Origin: Paracoccus sulfuroxidans
Lineage (GTDB): Bacteria > Pseudomonadota > Alphaproteobacteria > Rhodobacterales > Rhodobacteraceae
NCBI RefSeq assembly: GCF_007830335.1
Contig: NZ_VLKU01000002.1
Span: forward strand, 186,001 to 250,000
DNA: 64,000 nt
Reading direction: 5' to 3'
The translations under genes and the position numbers were made by a program. This document shows positions 48,023-56,693 of this stretch, in pieces. Below the pieces are notes generated by a model. It had not been told where the DNA came from. It made no database searches and worked only from the letters and a program-made list of their open reading frames with translations. Within the stretch, counting starts at the first letter, position 1. Each line of letters begins with the position of its first letter.

Positions 48023-48340
48023 ATGGTCAACGTCACCTTCATCGAGCCCGACGGCACGCGCCGCACCATCTCCGCCGCCATCGGCGCCTCGCTGATGCAG
48101 GCCGCCCGCAACGAAGGCGTGGCGGGCATCGAGGCCGAATGCGGCGGCGCCTGCTCTTGCGCGACCTGCCATATCCATATCGCCGAGGACTGGGCCGGGC
48201 GGCTGCCCGAACGCTCGGCGCTGGAACTGGACATGCTGGACTTCGCCAATCGATTTGACCCGGAGGCTTCGCGCCTGGCCTGCCAGATCACCGTCACCGC
48301 CGATCTGGACGGGTTGCTGGTGGACGTGCCCGGGCAATAG
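48023..48340 (+). CDS. Adrenodoxin-type 2Fe-2S ferredoxin
   Basis: A 105-residue ferredoxin of the putidaredoxin/adrenodoxin class, which passes electrons from a flavin reductase to an oxygenase, often a P450. Ligand cysteines are Cys40, Cys46 and Cys49 (ECGGACSCATCHIH) plus Cys87 (RLACQIT). An extra Cys44 lies in the loop. It is the last gene of the catabolic operon. The reductase at 39393 is the probable electron donor; no oxygenase is in the window. Confidence 0.93.
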   Translation: MVNVTFIEPDGTRRTISAAIGASLMQAARNEGVAGIEAECGGACSCATCHIHIAEDWAGRLPERSALELDMLDFANRFDPEASRLACQITVTADLDGLLVDVPGQ

Positions 48341-48653
48341 GGCGGTGCCTGCTGGCCGCATATGGCAACACTGCATTATATCTGTGCTAGAGCAGCCATC
48401 ATCGCACAAGAGCATCAAATGATCATAAGCGGTAAGCTGTGAAGGTCGCTCTCTCCCCTGATCGGCAGCGATACGGGACCAAGCGGTCATGGCCTCGGCT
48501 ACAGCATCATGAAGTTTTCGGTATCACGCGTGTAGCGTGACAGGGGTATTGTCAGAGTCTGCCACGCAACATGTCAGCGCGCCGTTTTTCTTAGACGCCC
48601 CGTTCACTCCCGCTTGAACTCACTCAAAGCACGTCATCCGTCGCAGATCCAGA
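48341..48653. other. Lower-GC intergenic segment
   Basis: About 313 bp between the ferredoxin gene and the protease insert. It is visibly less GC-rich than the neighbours and contains no convincing ORF. One inverted repeat (TCACGC-N5-GCGTGA at 48524-48540) is present but not linked to any gene. It may be the edge of the acquired segment. Confidence 0.6.
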
Positions 48654-49448
48654 TCACGGCTGTTTGTTAATCAGCGTTTCCATCAACATTTGCAAAGCGC
48701 CTGCTTTGATAACCCGAATCCGCTCACGCCCTGCTCTAACGTTGATGCCTGCCAGGTGGATAGTGAAACAGCCATTCTCAAAAAGTACGGTAAATGCAGG
48801 ACCACCGCTCATGCCATCAGGATCAAATGTCAGCGGATCGACAGGCTCAAAAATATGGACTGCGTCATCTGTGCCTTGACCAGCATAGCGGCACAGCACT
48901 TTCTGCTTAACCAACTTCATTTCGCCGTCTTCATAGTCGATCTGGCGCCCCTGGAAGGGGTAACCGTAGCTGATGGCGCCCACTACACGATCCGCCGGAA
49001 CGCTAGGGTGTTGGCCCCGGAAATCGAAAAACAGGTGCCTCAATTCCGGCAACTCACTGGTAGGCTCTGTGAAGTCGAAAAGCGCAATTTCATGATGATC
49101 GCCTTCGTTCATGCCATAATCGAAAGAAATAAAGCCACCGGAGGTGATGCACTTCGTCTTTCCCTCATGCGGCACGGTTAAACAGATCCCCGTTATGTCG
49201 TTAACAAGCTTCAGTTGGTGCCTAGTGCACGTCATAAAGTAGCGGTCCCGATATCGGATGAGTGTCGCCGAGCCGGGGATTGTCAACGGGTACACTTCGT
49301 CACCCGTCCAGAATCCGAGGCACTCGCAATACTGGGAGAAATGATCTTCGACGAGCCGCCCAGGAAGAATGAGACCGTTATGATTGACGGACATATTGCC
49401 AAGCCAGTCGAATATATCCCGTGAAGCAGTGAAGCCGGTGGGCGTCAT
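48654..49448 (-). CDS. Trypsin-like peptidase-domain protein, probable horizontally acquired gene
   Basis: A 264-residue protein with a chymotrypsin-fold pattern: TCTRHQL with candidate catalytic His77, HHEIALFDF around residue 118-126 where the acid would lie (Glu120 or Asp125), and GMSGGPAF with Ser214. There is no signal peptide, so it acts in the cytoplasm. Base composition and codon use are lower in GC than both sides. Stand-alone bacterial trypsin-like proteins like this occur in some defence loci, but no partner gene is present. Function unknown. Confidence 0.6.
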   Translation of the reverse strand: MTPTGFTASRDIFDWLGNMSVNHNGLILPGRLVEDHFSQYCECLGFWTGDEVYPLTIPGSATLIRYRDRYFMTCTRHQLKLVNDITGICLTVPHEGKTKCITSGGFISFDYGMNEGDHHEIALFDFTEPTSELPELRHLFFDFRGQHPSVPADRVVGAISYGYPFQGRQIDYEDGEMKLVKQKVLCRYAGQGTDDAVHIFEPVDPLTFDPDGMSGGPAFTVLFENGCFTIHLAGINVRAGRERIRVIKAGALQMLMETLINKQP

Positions 49449-49673
49449 ATAGTTCTCTGCTATTGATACCTATCTGGGGAAACGTAGCCACACCTCTGAT
49501 TGTCTGCAAAGGGCTCTTCGCGTCGGCGAAGCCAAGAAGTGCCAGACGCAGCGCCCCCTCAAGCCATAGGCACGCGCGCCCCCAAGCCCCGGTGCCTTCA
49601 CCAAAAGAAGATCACCCCTCGCGGCGGTTGGTGATTGCGCTTGCTCCCCGGTCGCGGTAAATGCCGAAAAGAC

Positions 49674-49747
49674 GCGGGCGTAGCTTAATGGTAAAGCTCC
49701 TGGTTCCCAACCAGATGACGAGGGTTCGATTCCCTTCGCCCGCTCCA
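49674..49747 (+). tRNA. tRNA-Gly (CCC)
   Basis: Acceptor GCGGGCG pairs with CGCCCGC (49737-49743), discriminator T, encoded CCA at 49745-49747. Anticodon CCC at 49706-49708 within TTCCCAA; T arm GAGGGTTCGATTCCCTT. The anticodon stem has a C-A mismatch at its outer pair, not uncommon. The protease insert lies 225 bp upstream, so the tRNA is a possible integration landmark, though no integrase is present. Confidence 0.96.
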
Positions 49748-49824
49748 TCCCTTCCCTGCCATCGTCCCGTTCAGACGCCCGACCCGTGGCGGGATGGCGC
49801 GCGACTTACGCGCGCCGCCAAGCC

Positions 49825-51456
49825 TCAGCCCATCGACTTCGCGCGATCACGCAGCTGGAACTTCTGGATCTTGCCGGTCGAGGTCTTGGGCAGGTCGGTG
49901 AAGATGATGGTCTTCGGCACCTTGTAGCGCGCCATATTGGCGCGGCAGAACTCGATGATGTCTTCCTCGGTCGCAGTCCGGCCTGCCTTCAGGGTGACGA
50001 AGGCGCAGGGCGTTTCGCCCCATTTCTCATCCGGGCGCGCGACGACGGCGGCCTCCAGCACGGCGGGGTGGCGATAAAGCACATCCTCGACCTCGATCGA
50101 GGAGATATTCTCGCCCCCCGAGATGATGATGTCCTTCGAGCGGTCCTTGATCTCGATGTAGCCATCGGGGTGCATCACCGCCAGATCGCCCGAGGCGAAC
50201 CAGCCGCCGTGGAAAGCCTTCGCCGTGGCGGCGGGGTTTTTCAGATAGCCCTTCATCACGATATTGCCGCGCATGAAGATCTCGCCAATAGTCTCGCCAT
50301 CCGAGGGGACGGGCTCGAGCGTCGCGGGATCGGCCACCATCAGCTCTCCCAGCGTCAGGTTCTTGACGCCCTGCCGCGATTTGAAGCGCGACCGCTCATC
50401 CGGGGGCAGTTCGTCCCAGGCGTCCTTCCATTCGCAGACGACCGATGGGCCATAGGTTTCAGTCAGCCCATAGACATGGGTGACGGTCACGCCCATCGCC
50501 TCCATGGCCGCGATGACGGCGGCGGGCGGCGCGGCACCTGCGGTCATCACCTTGATTTCGTGATCGAAATCCTTCAGCTCATCGGCGGCGTTGGTCAACA
50601 TGTTCAAAACGATGGGCGCGCCGCAGAAATGGCTGACCTTTTCGTCGCGGATCAGCTGATAGATCGGCTCGGCCCGGACCGAGCGCAGGCAGACGCAGAC
50701 GCCGCCATTGGCGGCAATGGTCCAAGGGAAACACCAGCCGTTGCAGTGAAACATCGGCAGCGTCCACAGATAGCGAGCATGGTGGGGCATGTCCCAGGCG
50801 ATGATGTGCTGCATGGCATTCAGCGCCGCACCCCGGTGGTGATAAACGACGCCCTTCGGATCGCCCGTCGTCCCCGAGGTGTAGTTGAGCGAGATGGCAT
50901 CCCATTCATTCGCAGGCAGATGCCAGTTGAAATTCGGGTCGCCCTCGGCCAGCAGGTCCTCATAGGTCAGCTCGCCGATGCGCTTGCCGCCCTCGAAACT
51001 GGGGTCAAGAATATCGACCACCAGCACGTCCTTGCCCACGCGCAGCTTCAGCGCCTGCTCGGCCACTTCCGAGAACTCGGGGTCGACCAGCAGCACCTTG
51101 GCCTCGCCATGGCCCAGGATGAAGGCGATGGTTTCGGCATCAAGGCGGGTGTTGATCGCGTTCAGCACGGCCCCGGTCATGGGCACGCTGAAATGCGACT
51201 CGAACATTTCGGGGATATTGGCGGCCAGCACCGCGACGGTGTCGTTCTTGCCGATGCCGCGCTTGTGCAGCGCGCTGGCGATGCGGCGGCAGCGGTCATA
51301 GGTCTCGGCCCAGTTGCGGCGCACGCCGGTGTGCACGACCGCCAGCGCGTCGGGATAGACGGCGGCGGTGCGCTCGATGAACCGCAGGGGCGTCAGCTGC
51401 TCGAAATTCGCCAGTCCCGCGTCCAGGCCGAATTCGTAAATGTCATGGTGGGTCAT
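49825..51456 (-). CDS. AMP-forming acyl-CoA synthetase
   Basis: A 543-residue ANL-superfamily ligase that activates a carboxylic acid through an acyl-adenylate to acyl-CoA. The P-loop-like motif is NYTSGTTGDPKGVVYHH, followed by YGLTETYGP and the C-terminal GWFASGDLAVMHPDGYIEI, KDIIISGGENIS and TSTGKIQKFQLRD. Medium-chain or aromatic substrates are possible. I start at ATG 51456 (MTHHDIYEFG). Confidence 0.93.
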   Translation of the reverse strand: MTHHDIYEFGLDAGLANFEQLTPLRFIERTAAVYPDALAVVHTGVRRNWAETYDRCRRIASALHKRGIGKNDTVAVLAANIPEMFESHFSVPMTGAVLNAINTRLDAETIAFILGHGEAKVLLVDPEFSEVAEQALKLRVGKDVLVVDILDPSFEGGKRIGELTYEDLLAEGDPNFNWHLPANEWDAISLNYTSGTTGDPKGVVYHHRGAALNAMQHIIAWDMPHHARYLWTLPMFHCNGWCFPWTIAANGGVCVCLRSVRAEPIYQLIRDEKVSHFCGAPIVLNMLTNAADELKDFDHEIKVMTAGAAPPAAVIAAMEAMGVTVTHVYGLTETYGPSVVCEWKDAWDELPPDERSRFKSRQGVKNLTLGELMVADPATLEPVPSDGETIGEIFMRGNIVMKGYLKNPAATAKAFHGGWFASGDLAVMHPDGYIEIKDRSKDIIISGGENISSIEVEDVLYRHPAVLEAAVVARPDEKWGETPCAFVTLKAGRTATEEDIIEFCRANMARYKVPKTIIFTDLPKTSTGKIQKFQLRDRAKSMG

Positions 51457-51582
51457 GCTGACGTCCTCTTTCCTCCAAGGCCGCGCACGGCCTTCCACAT
51501 CCCGGTCAGGCATCAAAGCTAACCGCAGATGCCCGGCAAGGGCCAGAGGGGGCAAGTTAGAAAAAAGGCTGAGCAGGGGAGG

Positions 51583-52866
51583 TCAGAACCGCGCCTCGGC
51601 CAGATGGACAAGCTGCGCGCCCGCCTCATACCAGGCCTCGCGCAGCGGGCGCAGGGGCACCGCCTGCGGCGTGCTGGGCTGCAGGGGCAGGTCCTCATCC
51701 CCGATCTCGTGGCACAGATAGGCGGCGAGGCAGCGCCCGAAGGCAGTGCCGGGCGCAATGCCGCGACCGTTGTAGCCGCAGAAGGCGAACATCCCGTCAT
51801 CAAGGCGGTGGAAGCGCGGCAGGTTGTCCGAGGTCATGCCGATCTTGCCATACCATTCGGCCTCGAAGGTGATAGGGCCGATCTGCGGAAAGATCCGGCG
51901 CAGCATCCGGCGCGCCCATGCGGCATGGACCGAGCCCCCGGTGCCGCGAAGCGCCCCGACCGAGCCGAAAACCAGACGGTTGCGCGCGTCGAAACGGAAT
52001 GAGGACAGCACCTCTTTCGTGTCCCATGCGCCCTGCCGCCCCGGCAGGATGCTGGCCGCAACATCATCGGGCAAGGGCGGGGTCGCCAGATTAAAATAGG
52101 GCAGATGCACCTGCTGCGTGCGGATTTCCGGCATGATGCCCTGCGTATAAGCGTCGGTCGCCAGGACGACGCGGGGCGCGATCAGCGTGCCCTTCGGCGT
52201 CTGGATGTGCCACTGCCCATCCTCTCGTGCCACTGCCGTCGCCGGGCTGGTCGTATAAATGCGCCCGCCCGCGCGCAGCACCGCATGCGCCAGCCCGCGC
52301 GCATAGGCCAAAGGCTGGATCGTCCCGGCGCGTTCATCCAGCAGCGCGCCGCTGTAGTAATCCGTGCCCAGCATCGCGGCGGCATCCGCCTTGCCCAGCA
52401 GCCGCACTGGCGCGCCGCGCGCCTGCCATTGCCGCGCACGCTCGGCCAGTTCGGCCTGCCCCTTGTCGCCCACAGCGGCATGCAGCGTGCCCACGTGATT
52501 GGCCTCGCAGGCGATGTCATGGCGGCGGATCAGATCCCAGACATGGGCCGGGCCTTCGCCCAGAAAGTCGATCAGGCGATTGCCCTGCGCCTCGCCCAGC
52601 GTGGCCACCAGATCCTCGGGCATGACCCACATGCCCGCGTTCACCAGCCCGACATTGCGCCCCGCCGCGCCATAGCCGATCTCGACCGCCTCGATCAGGG
52701 TGACGTCGACGCCGCGTTCGGCCAGATGCAGCGCGGTCGAAAGGCCAGTGTAGCCCGCACCGATGATGGCGACCTCGGCCCGGATCTGCCCCTCGACCGC
52801 CCCGGTCCGGGGGGCAGGCGGCGCAGTCATTTCCCACAGCCCGTGGGAGTGCGGATCATTGAGCAT
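51583..52866 (-). CDS. FAD-dependent amine oxidase (DAO family), AmaA/L-pipecolate-oxidase-like
   Basis: A 427-residue flavoenzyme with the dinucleotide motif IIGAGYTGLSTALHLAERG and GYGAAGRNVGLVNAGMW, both close to the PuuB/AmaA branch, and a C-terminal GYNGRGIAPGTAFGR. With the divergent LysR gene and the ALDH7-type dehydrogenase it matches the amaA-amaB arrangement for pipecolate-to-aminoadipate lysine catabolism in pseudomonads. Substrate is inferred from this context. I start at ATG 52866. Confidence 0.8.
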   Translation of the reverse strand: MLNDPHSHGLWEMTAPPAPRTGAVEGQIRAEVAIIGAGYTGLSTALHLAERGVDVTLIEAVEIGYGAAGRNVGLVNAGMWVMPEDLVATLGEAQGNRLIDFLGEGPAHVWDLIRRHDIACEANHVGTLHAAVGDKGQAELAERARQWQARGAPVRLLGKADAAAMLGTDYYSGALLDERAGTIQPLAYARGLAHAVLRAGGRIYTTSPATAVAREDGQWHIQTPKGTLIAPRVVLATDAYTQGIMPEIRTQQVHLPYFNLATPPLPDDVAASILPGRQGAWDTKEVLSSFRFDARNRLVFGSVGALRGTGGSVHAAWARRMLRRIFPQIGPITFEAEWYGKIGMTSDNLPRFHRLDDGMFAFCGYNGRGIAPGTAFGRCLAAYLCHEIGDEDLPLQPSTPQAVPLRPLREAWYEAGAQLVHLAEARF

Positions 52867-52962
52867 GCGGGCCTCGTTCAAGAAGGATGGCAGGGGACGG
52901 GCGGAAGCGGCGCCAGCCTCTATTCTTCTTCGCCACGCCCGCGATTTGCGATAACGAGAGTT

Positions 52963-52980
52963 TTGCAAGACCTCATGCAA
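52963..52980. promoter_or_regulatory. Candidate LysR operator
   Basis: An inverted repeat TTGCA-N8-TGCAA lies between the divergent FAD enzyme and LysR genes, 14 nt before the LysR start. It fits the T-N11-A shape of LysR-type regulator sites. Binding is inferred from position. Confidence 0.5.
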
Positions 52981-52993
52981 TGCCGGAATATCC

Positions 52994-53911
52994 ATGCGCG
53001 CCCCACGTCGATTTCTGCCCTCTCTTCCATTGCTTGCCGCCTTCGAGGCCGCCGCCCGGACCGGCTCGATCACGCAGGCCGCGCAGGAATTGTCGCTGAC
53101 GCAATCGGCCGTCTCGCGCCAGATCAAGTCGCTGGAAGAGCAGCTGGGGGTCGAGTTGTTCCACCGCGAAAAGCAGACCATCCGCTTGACCTCGGGCGGT
53201 CAGGGCTATGCGCGCGAGATCCGCGATGCGCTGCTGAAGATCTCCAGCGCGTCGCTGAACCTGCGCGCCAATCCCGGCGGGGGCACGCTGAACATCGCGG
53301 CCCCGCCGACCTTTGGCGCGCGCTGGCTGACGCCGCGGCTGCCGGGGTTTTTCGCGGCCCATCCGGGGATCAGCCTGAACCTCTTCAGCCGCACGACGCG
53401 CTTTGACTTCCGCGAGGATGTGGTCGATGCCGCCATCCATTTCGGCCAGCCCGACTGGCCGGGCACGGATGCGATCCGGCTGCGGGGCGAAACCGCCCTG
53501 CCCCTTTGTTCGCCCGAATTCGCCCGGCAGCACGGCTTTGCCTCGCCCGCCGATCTGCGCGGCGCAGCGCTTTTGCACCTGACCTCGCGCCCCGATGCCT
53601 GGGAACGCTGGCTGCGCTTCTATGAGGTCGATGACAAGGCCGTGCACGGGATGCTGTTCGACCAGTTCTCGACCATGGCCGAGGCGGCGATGGCGGGTCT
53701 GGGCGTGGCACTTTTGCCGGAATTCATGTTCGGGCCTGAGCTGGCCGAGGGGCGGCTGGTCCCGGCCCTCCCCATGCCGCTGAGCGGCTCTGACGCCTAT
53801 TACCTCTGCTGGCCGGAAGAGCGTGAGGCCTCGCCCGCGCTCTCGCAATTCCGCGACTGGCTGCTGGCCGAGACGCGGCCGGATCGCAAGGGTCATTCCA
53901 CCTCGGAATGA
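52994..53911 (+). CDS. LysR-family regulator, GcvA-like
   Basis: A 305-residue LysR-type regulator with N-terminal helix-turn-helix (GSITQAAQELSLTQSAVSRQIKSLE) and a type 2 periplasmic-binding-like effector domain. The N-terminus MRAPRRFLPSLPLLAAFEAAA follows GcvA-type proteins. It is divergent from the FAD oxidase and about 136 bp upstream of the aldehyde dehydrogenase, so it probably controls both in response to a pathway intermediate. Confidence 0.9.
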   Translation: MRAPRRFLPSLPLLAAFEAAARTGSITQAAQELSLTQSAVSRQIKSLEEQLGVELFHREKQTIRLTSGGQGYAREIRDALLKISSASLNLRANPGGGTLNIAAPPTFGARWLTPRLPGFFAAHPGISLNLFSRTTRFDFREDVVDAAIHFGQPDWPGTDAIRLRGETALPLCSPEFARQHGFASPADLRGAALLHLTSRPDAWERWLRFYEVDDKAVHGMLFDQFSTMAEAAMAGLGVALLPEFMFGPELAEGRLVPALPMPLSGSDAYYLCWPEEREASPALSQFRDWLLAETRPDRKGHSTSE

Positions 53912-54047
53912 TCTCTCGAATCAATGTCGTTTGATTGTCGCCGCCCGCTGGCGTCTTGTCCCCGAGACCTTAGATGGGGCGGAAAGGCCGCCTTGCCCAT
54001 GATGCGCATGGCCCGGGGCGCGGGCCATCTCCAACAGGATGACCGAT

Positions 54048-55577
54048 ATGCATGAACTGAACACGCTTCCCGCTGAGACGCGCGAAATTCTTCTGTCGCT
54101 GGGTGTGCCCGCCGCGCGGCTGGACGGCGGCTCGGTCACGGCGCGCACGCCCATCACCGGCGAGGTACTGGCAGAGGTCGTGGCCGACACCACCGATCAG
54201 GCCAATGCCGCCATCGAGCGTGCGCATGCGGCCTTCCAGATCTGGCGCAACGTCCCCGCCCCCAAACGCGGCGAGCTGATCCGCCTGCTGGGCGAGGAGC
54301 TGCGCGCCTCGAAGGACGTGCTGGGCCGTCTGGTCTCGGTCGAGGCGGGCAAGGTCACCTCCGAGGGCTTGGGCGAAGTGCAGGAGATGATCGACATCTG
54401 CGATTTCGCTGTCGGCCTCTCGCGCCAGCTTTACGGCCTGACCATCGCGACCGAACGCGCCGATCACCGAATGATGGAGACCTGGCACCCGGTGGGCGTC
54501 GTGGGCGTGATCTCGGCCTTCAACTTCCCGGTCGCGGTCTGGTCCTGGAACGCGGCGCTGGCGCTGGTCTGCGGCGATGCCGTGGTCTGGAAGCCGTCGG
54601 AAAAGACCCCGCTGACGGCACTGGCGACCGATGCGATCCTGCAGCGCGCCATCGCGCGTTACCGCGCTGAGGGGCATGAGATCCCCGAGGGCCTGACCGC
54701 CGTCCTGATCGGCGGGGCCGACATTGGTGAGCTGCTGGTCGACCACACCCGCGTCCCCGTCATCTCGGCCACCGGCTCGACCCGCATGGGCCGGGCCGTC
54801 GGCCCGCGCGTCGCAGCGCGCTTTGGCCGTTCGATCCTGGAACTCGGCGGCAACAACGCCGCCATCGTCGCGCCCAGCGCCGATCTGGAACTGACCCTGC
54901 GCGGCGTGGCCTTCGCCGCCATGGGCACGGCGGGCCAGCGCTGCACCACGCTGCGTCGCCTCTTTGTCCATGACAGTGTCTATGACGCGCTGGTCGAGCG
55001 GCTGAAGGGTGCCTATCGCTCGGTCACCGTCGGCTCGCCCCTGAAAGAGGGCAATCTGGTCGGCCCGCTGATCGACAAGGCCGCCTTCGACGGCATGCAG
55101 AAGGCGCTGGAGGCCGCGCGCGCCGCCGGAGGCTCGGTCGTCGGTGGCGAGCGTGTCGAGGCCGCCCAAGACGCCTATTACACCCGCCCCGCACTGGTCG
55201 AGATGCCCGCACAGACCGGCCCGGTGCTGGAGGAAACCTTCGCGCCGATCCTCTACGTCATCCGCTACACCGATTTCGCCGATGCGCTGGCGATGCAGAA
55301 CGATGTGCCGCAGGGGCTGTCGTCCTCGTGCTTCACCAATGATCTGCGCGAGGCCGAGACCTTCCTGTCGGCATCGGGTTCCGATTGCGGCATCGCCAAC
55401 GTCAACATCGGCCCCTCGGGCGCCGAGATCGGCGGAGCCTTCGGCGGCGAAAAGGAAACCGGCGGCGGGCGCGAGTCCGGCTCGGACGCGTGGAAGGCCT
55501 ATATGCGCCGGGCGACCAACACCATCAACTATGGGCGGTCCCTGCCCTTGGCGCAGGGCGTCAAGTTCGATATCTGA
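54048..55577 (+). CDS. ALDH7-type aldehyde dehydrogenase, AmaB-like (aminoadipate semialdehyde dehydrogenase)
   Basis: A 509-residue NAD-dependent aldehyde dehydrogenase. Motifs: VVGVISAFNFPVAVW, ATGSTRMGRAVGP, the catalytic glutamate in ILELGGNNAAIV and nucleophile Cys in TAGQRCTTLRRLFV, all of ALDH7 type. In lysine breakdown this enzyme oxidises 2-aminoadipate-6-semialdehyde. I prefer ATG 54048 because AGGA lies 8 nt upstream; ATG 54039 lacks an RBS. A clear terminator follows. Confidence 0.88.
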   Translation: MHELNTLPAETREILLSLGVPAARLDGGSVTARTPITGEVLAEVVADTTDQANAAIERAHAAFQIWRNVPAPKRGELIRLLGEELRASKDVLGRLVSVEAGKVTSEGLGEVQEMIDICDFAVGLSRQLYGLTIATERADHRMMETWHPVGVVGVISAFNFPVAVWSWNAALALVCGDAVVWKPSEKTPLTALATDAILQRAIARYRAEGHEIPEGLTAVLIGGADIGELLVDHTRVPVISATGSTRMGRAVGPRVAARFGRSILELGGNNAAIVAPSADLELTLRGVAFAAMGTAGQRCTTLRRLFVHDSVYDALVERLKGAYRSVTVGSPLKEGNLVGPLIDKAAFDGMQKALEAARAAGGSVVGGERVEAAQDAYYTRPALVEMPAQTGPVLEETFAPILYVIRYTDFADALAMQNDVPQGLSSSCFTNDLREAETFLSASGSDCGIANVNIGPSGAEIGGAFGGEKETGGGRESGSDAWKAYMRRATNTINYGRSLPLAQGVKFDI

Positions 55578-55586
55578 GGATTATCG

Positions 55587-55604
55587 GGGCGGCTTCGGCC
55601 GCCC
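55587..55604 (+). terminator. Rho-independent terminator after the aldehyde dehydrogenase gene
   Basis: Seven-base stem GGGCGGC/GCCGCCC closed by a TTCG tetraloop and followed by TTTCCTTT. It begins 9 nt after the stop codon at 55577 and separates this gene from the nrd promoter region. Confidence 0.82.
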
Positions 55605-55729
55605 TTTCCTTTCAAAGCACTGTCACGCCACGTCAGCGCCGGGCGCGCTGGCCCGGAAGGCGCGACTGTCCTACTGTGACTTAAAGGCCATGGCCGGAAC
55701 GTCACGGCCACCGGCGCCTAAATCCCTCC

Positions 55730-55776
55730 ACACAACATATTGACAAGACGTTACCGAAAACGTCTATTTATGGGGT
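55730..55776 (+). promoter_or_regulatory. nrd promoter with two NrdR-like boxes
   Basis: A sigma70-like promoter: TTGACA (55740-55745), 17 bp, TCTATT (55763-55768). Box 1 (55730-55745, ACACAACATATTGACA) agrees with about 12 of 16 positions of the NrdR consensus and covers the -35; box 2 (55761-55776) agrees less well and covers the -10. The boxes are 31 bp apart centre to centre, the usual spacing of NrdR pairs. A palindrome GACGTT-N6-AACGTC (55747-55764) lies between. Direct reading of the sequence; binding is inferred. Confidence 0.62.
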
Positions 55777-55940
55777 CTTGGTCCTCGGGGCGACTCGGGG
55801 TGAAGAGGGAAACCGGTGCAATGCCGGTGCTGCCCCCGCAACTGTAAACGGCAAGCAAAGCTGAAGATCCACTGGATGAAACCGGGAAGGACAGCCGAAG
55901 CGTTGAGCCGTGAGCCAGGAGACCTGCCAGGACGGAAGAC
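55775..55940 (+). ncRNA. Cobalamin (B12) riboswitch upstream of nrdHIEF
   Basis: The class signature is clear: GGGAAACCGGTGCAATGCC, CTGCCCCCGCAACTGTAA and the B12 box GAGCCAGGAGACCTGCC. A P1 helix forms between GTCTT...GTCC (55775-55784) and GGAC..AAGAC (55930-55940). A hairpin CCGTGC/GCACGG (55950-55966) and a long stem pairing GCAGG (55971) with CCTGC (56014-56018) lie before the nrdH RBS, giving an expression platform that can hide translation or stop transcription when B12 binds. Confidence 0.93.
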
Positions 55941-56041
55941 AGTACGAAACCGTGCGGTGGGCACGGAGACGCAGGTTTCGCGGGCCCCCGGCCCGTGGCC
56001 GTCGTCCCGCCCGCCTGCAAACGCAAAGGGACAATGAAGCG

Positions 56042-56263
56042 ATGACCATCACCGTCTACTCCAAACCGGCCTGCGTCCAATGCACCGCGACCACCCGCGC
56101 GCTGGATGCCAAGGGGCTGTCCTATGACGTCATCGACCTGACGCAGGACAGCACCGCCATGGAGAAGGTGACCGCGCTTGGCTATCGTCAGGCCCCCGTC
56201 GTCATCGCGGGCGAAGAACACTGGGCGGGCTTCCGTCCCGACATGATCGGCCGCCTGTCGTAA
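56042..56263 (+). CDS. nrdH: NrdH, glutaredoxin-like reductant of class Ib RNR
   Basis: A 73-residue redoxin with a CVQC active site (Cys11, Cys14) and the GFRPDMI C-terminal region typical of NrdH. It delivers electrons to the NrdE reductase subunit. AAAGGGA precedes the ATG at 56042. It is the first gene after the B12 riboswitch, and nrdI follows after 13 nt. The short frame beginning 55910 is riboswitch, not coding. Confidence 0.95.
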   Translation: MTITVYSKPACVQCTATTRALDAKGLSYDVIDLTQDSTAMEKVTALGYRQAPVVIAGEEHWAGFRPDMIGRLS

Positions 56264-56276
56264 GGCAGGTCAAGCC

Positions 56277-56693
56277 GTGCTGGGACTGGTCTATTTCTCA
56301 TCGGTTTCGGGGAACACCGCCCGGATGGTGCAGCGCCTTCAGATGGGCGGGCTGCGCATTCCGGTGTCGCCTGCCGATCCGATGCCCCAGCCCGACGCGC
56401 CCTATGTGCTGATCTGCCCAACCTTTGCCGATGGCATGGGGCGTGGCGCGGTCCCCAAACGGGTGATCCACTTCCTGAACGACCCTGCCCGTCGCGCGCT
56501 GCTGCGCGGCGTCATCGCGGGTGGCAACCGCAACTTCGGCGCGACCTTCGCCCTTGCGGGCGATGTCATCGCGAAGAAATGCAATGTCCCGGTGCTCTAT
56601 CGCTTCGAGCTGGCCGGGACCGAAACCGACATTGCCCGCATTCGCGCGGGGTTAGCTGAATTCCGGGGGATGGAATGCTCGATAATGGCGTGA
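56277..56693 (+). CDS. nrdI: NrdI, flavodoxin-like activator of class Ib RNR
   Basis: A 138-residue flavin protein that helps assemble the dimanganese-tyrosyl radical cofactor of NrdF. FMN-loop residues appear in [16 protein letters not shown], and the [16 protein letters not shown] segment is typical. The start is GTG 56277. Its 3' end overlaps nrdE by 19 nt. Presence of NrdI marks the system as class Ib. Confidence 0.95.
   Translation: MLGLVYFSSVSGNTARMVQRLQMGGLRIPVSPADPMPQPDAPYVLICPTFADGMGRGAVPKRVIHFLNDPARRALLRGVIAGGNRNFGATFALAGDVIAKKCNVPVLYRFELAGTETDIARIRAGLAEFRGMECSIMA

Noticed and set aside
48524-48540. Inverted repeat TCACGC-N5-GCGTGA
   Set aside because: Short, not near a start codon, and no second copy in the window.
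49470-49748. Minus-strand 92-aa frame starting MERAKGIEPSSSGWEPG
   Set aside because: Overlaps tRNA-Gly; the sequence is the usual false protein from tRNA-Gly reading.
56034-56045. Three-codon ORF (ATG AAG CGA TGA) overlapping the nrdH start
   Set aside because: RBS is too close for initiation at 56034, and the nrdH ATG at 56042 has suitable spacing.
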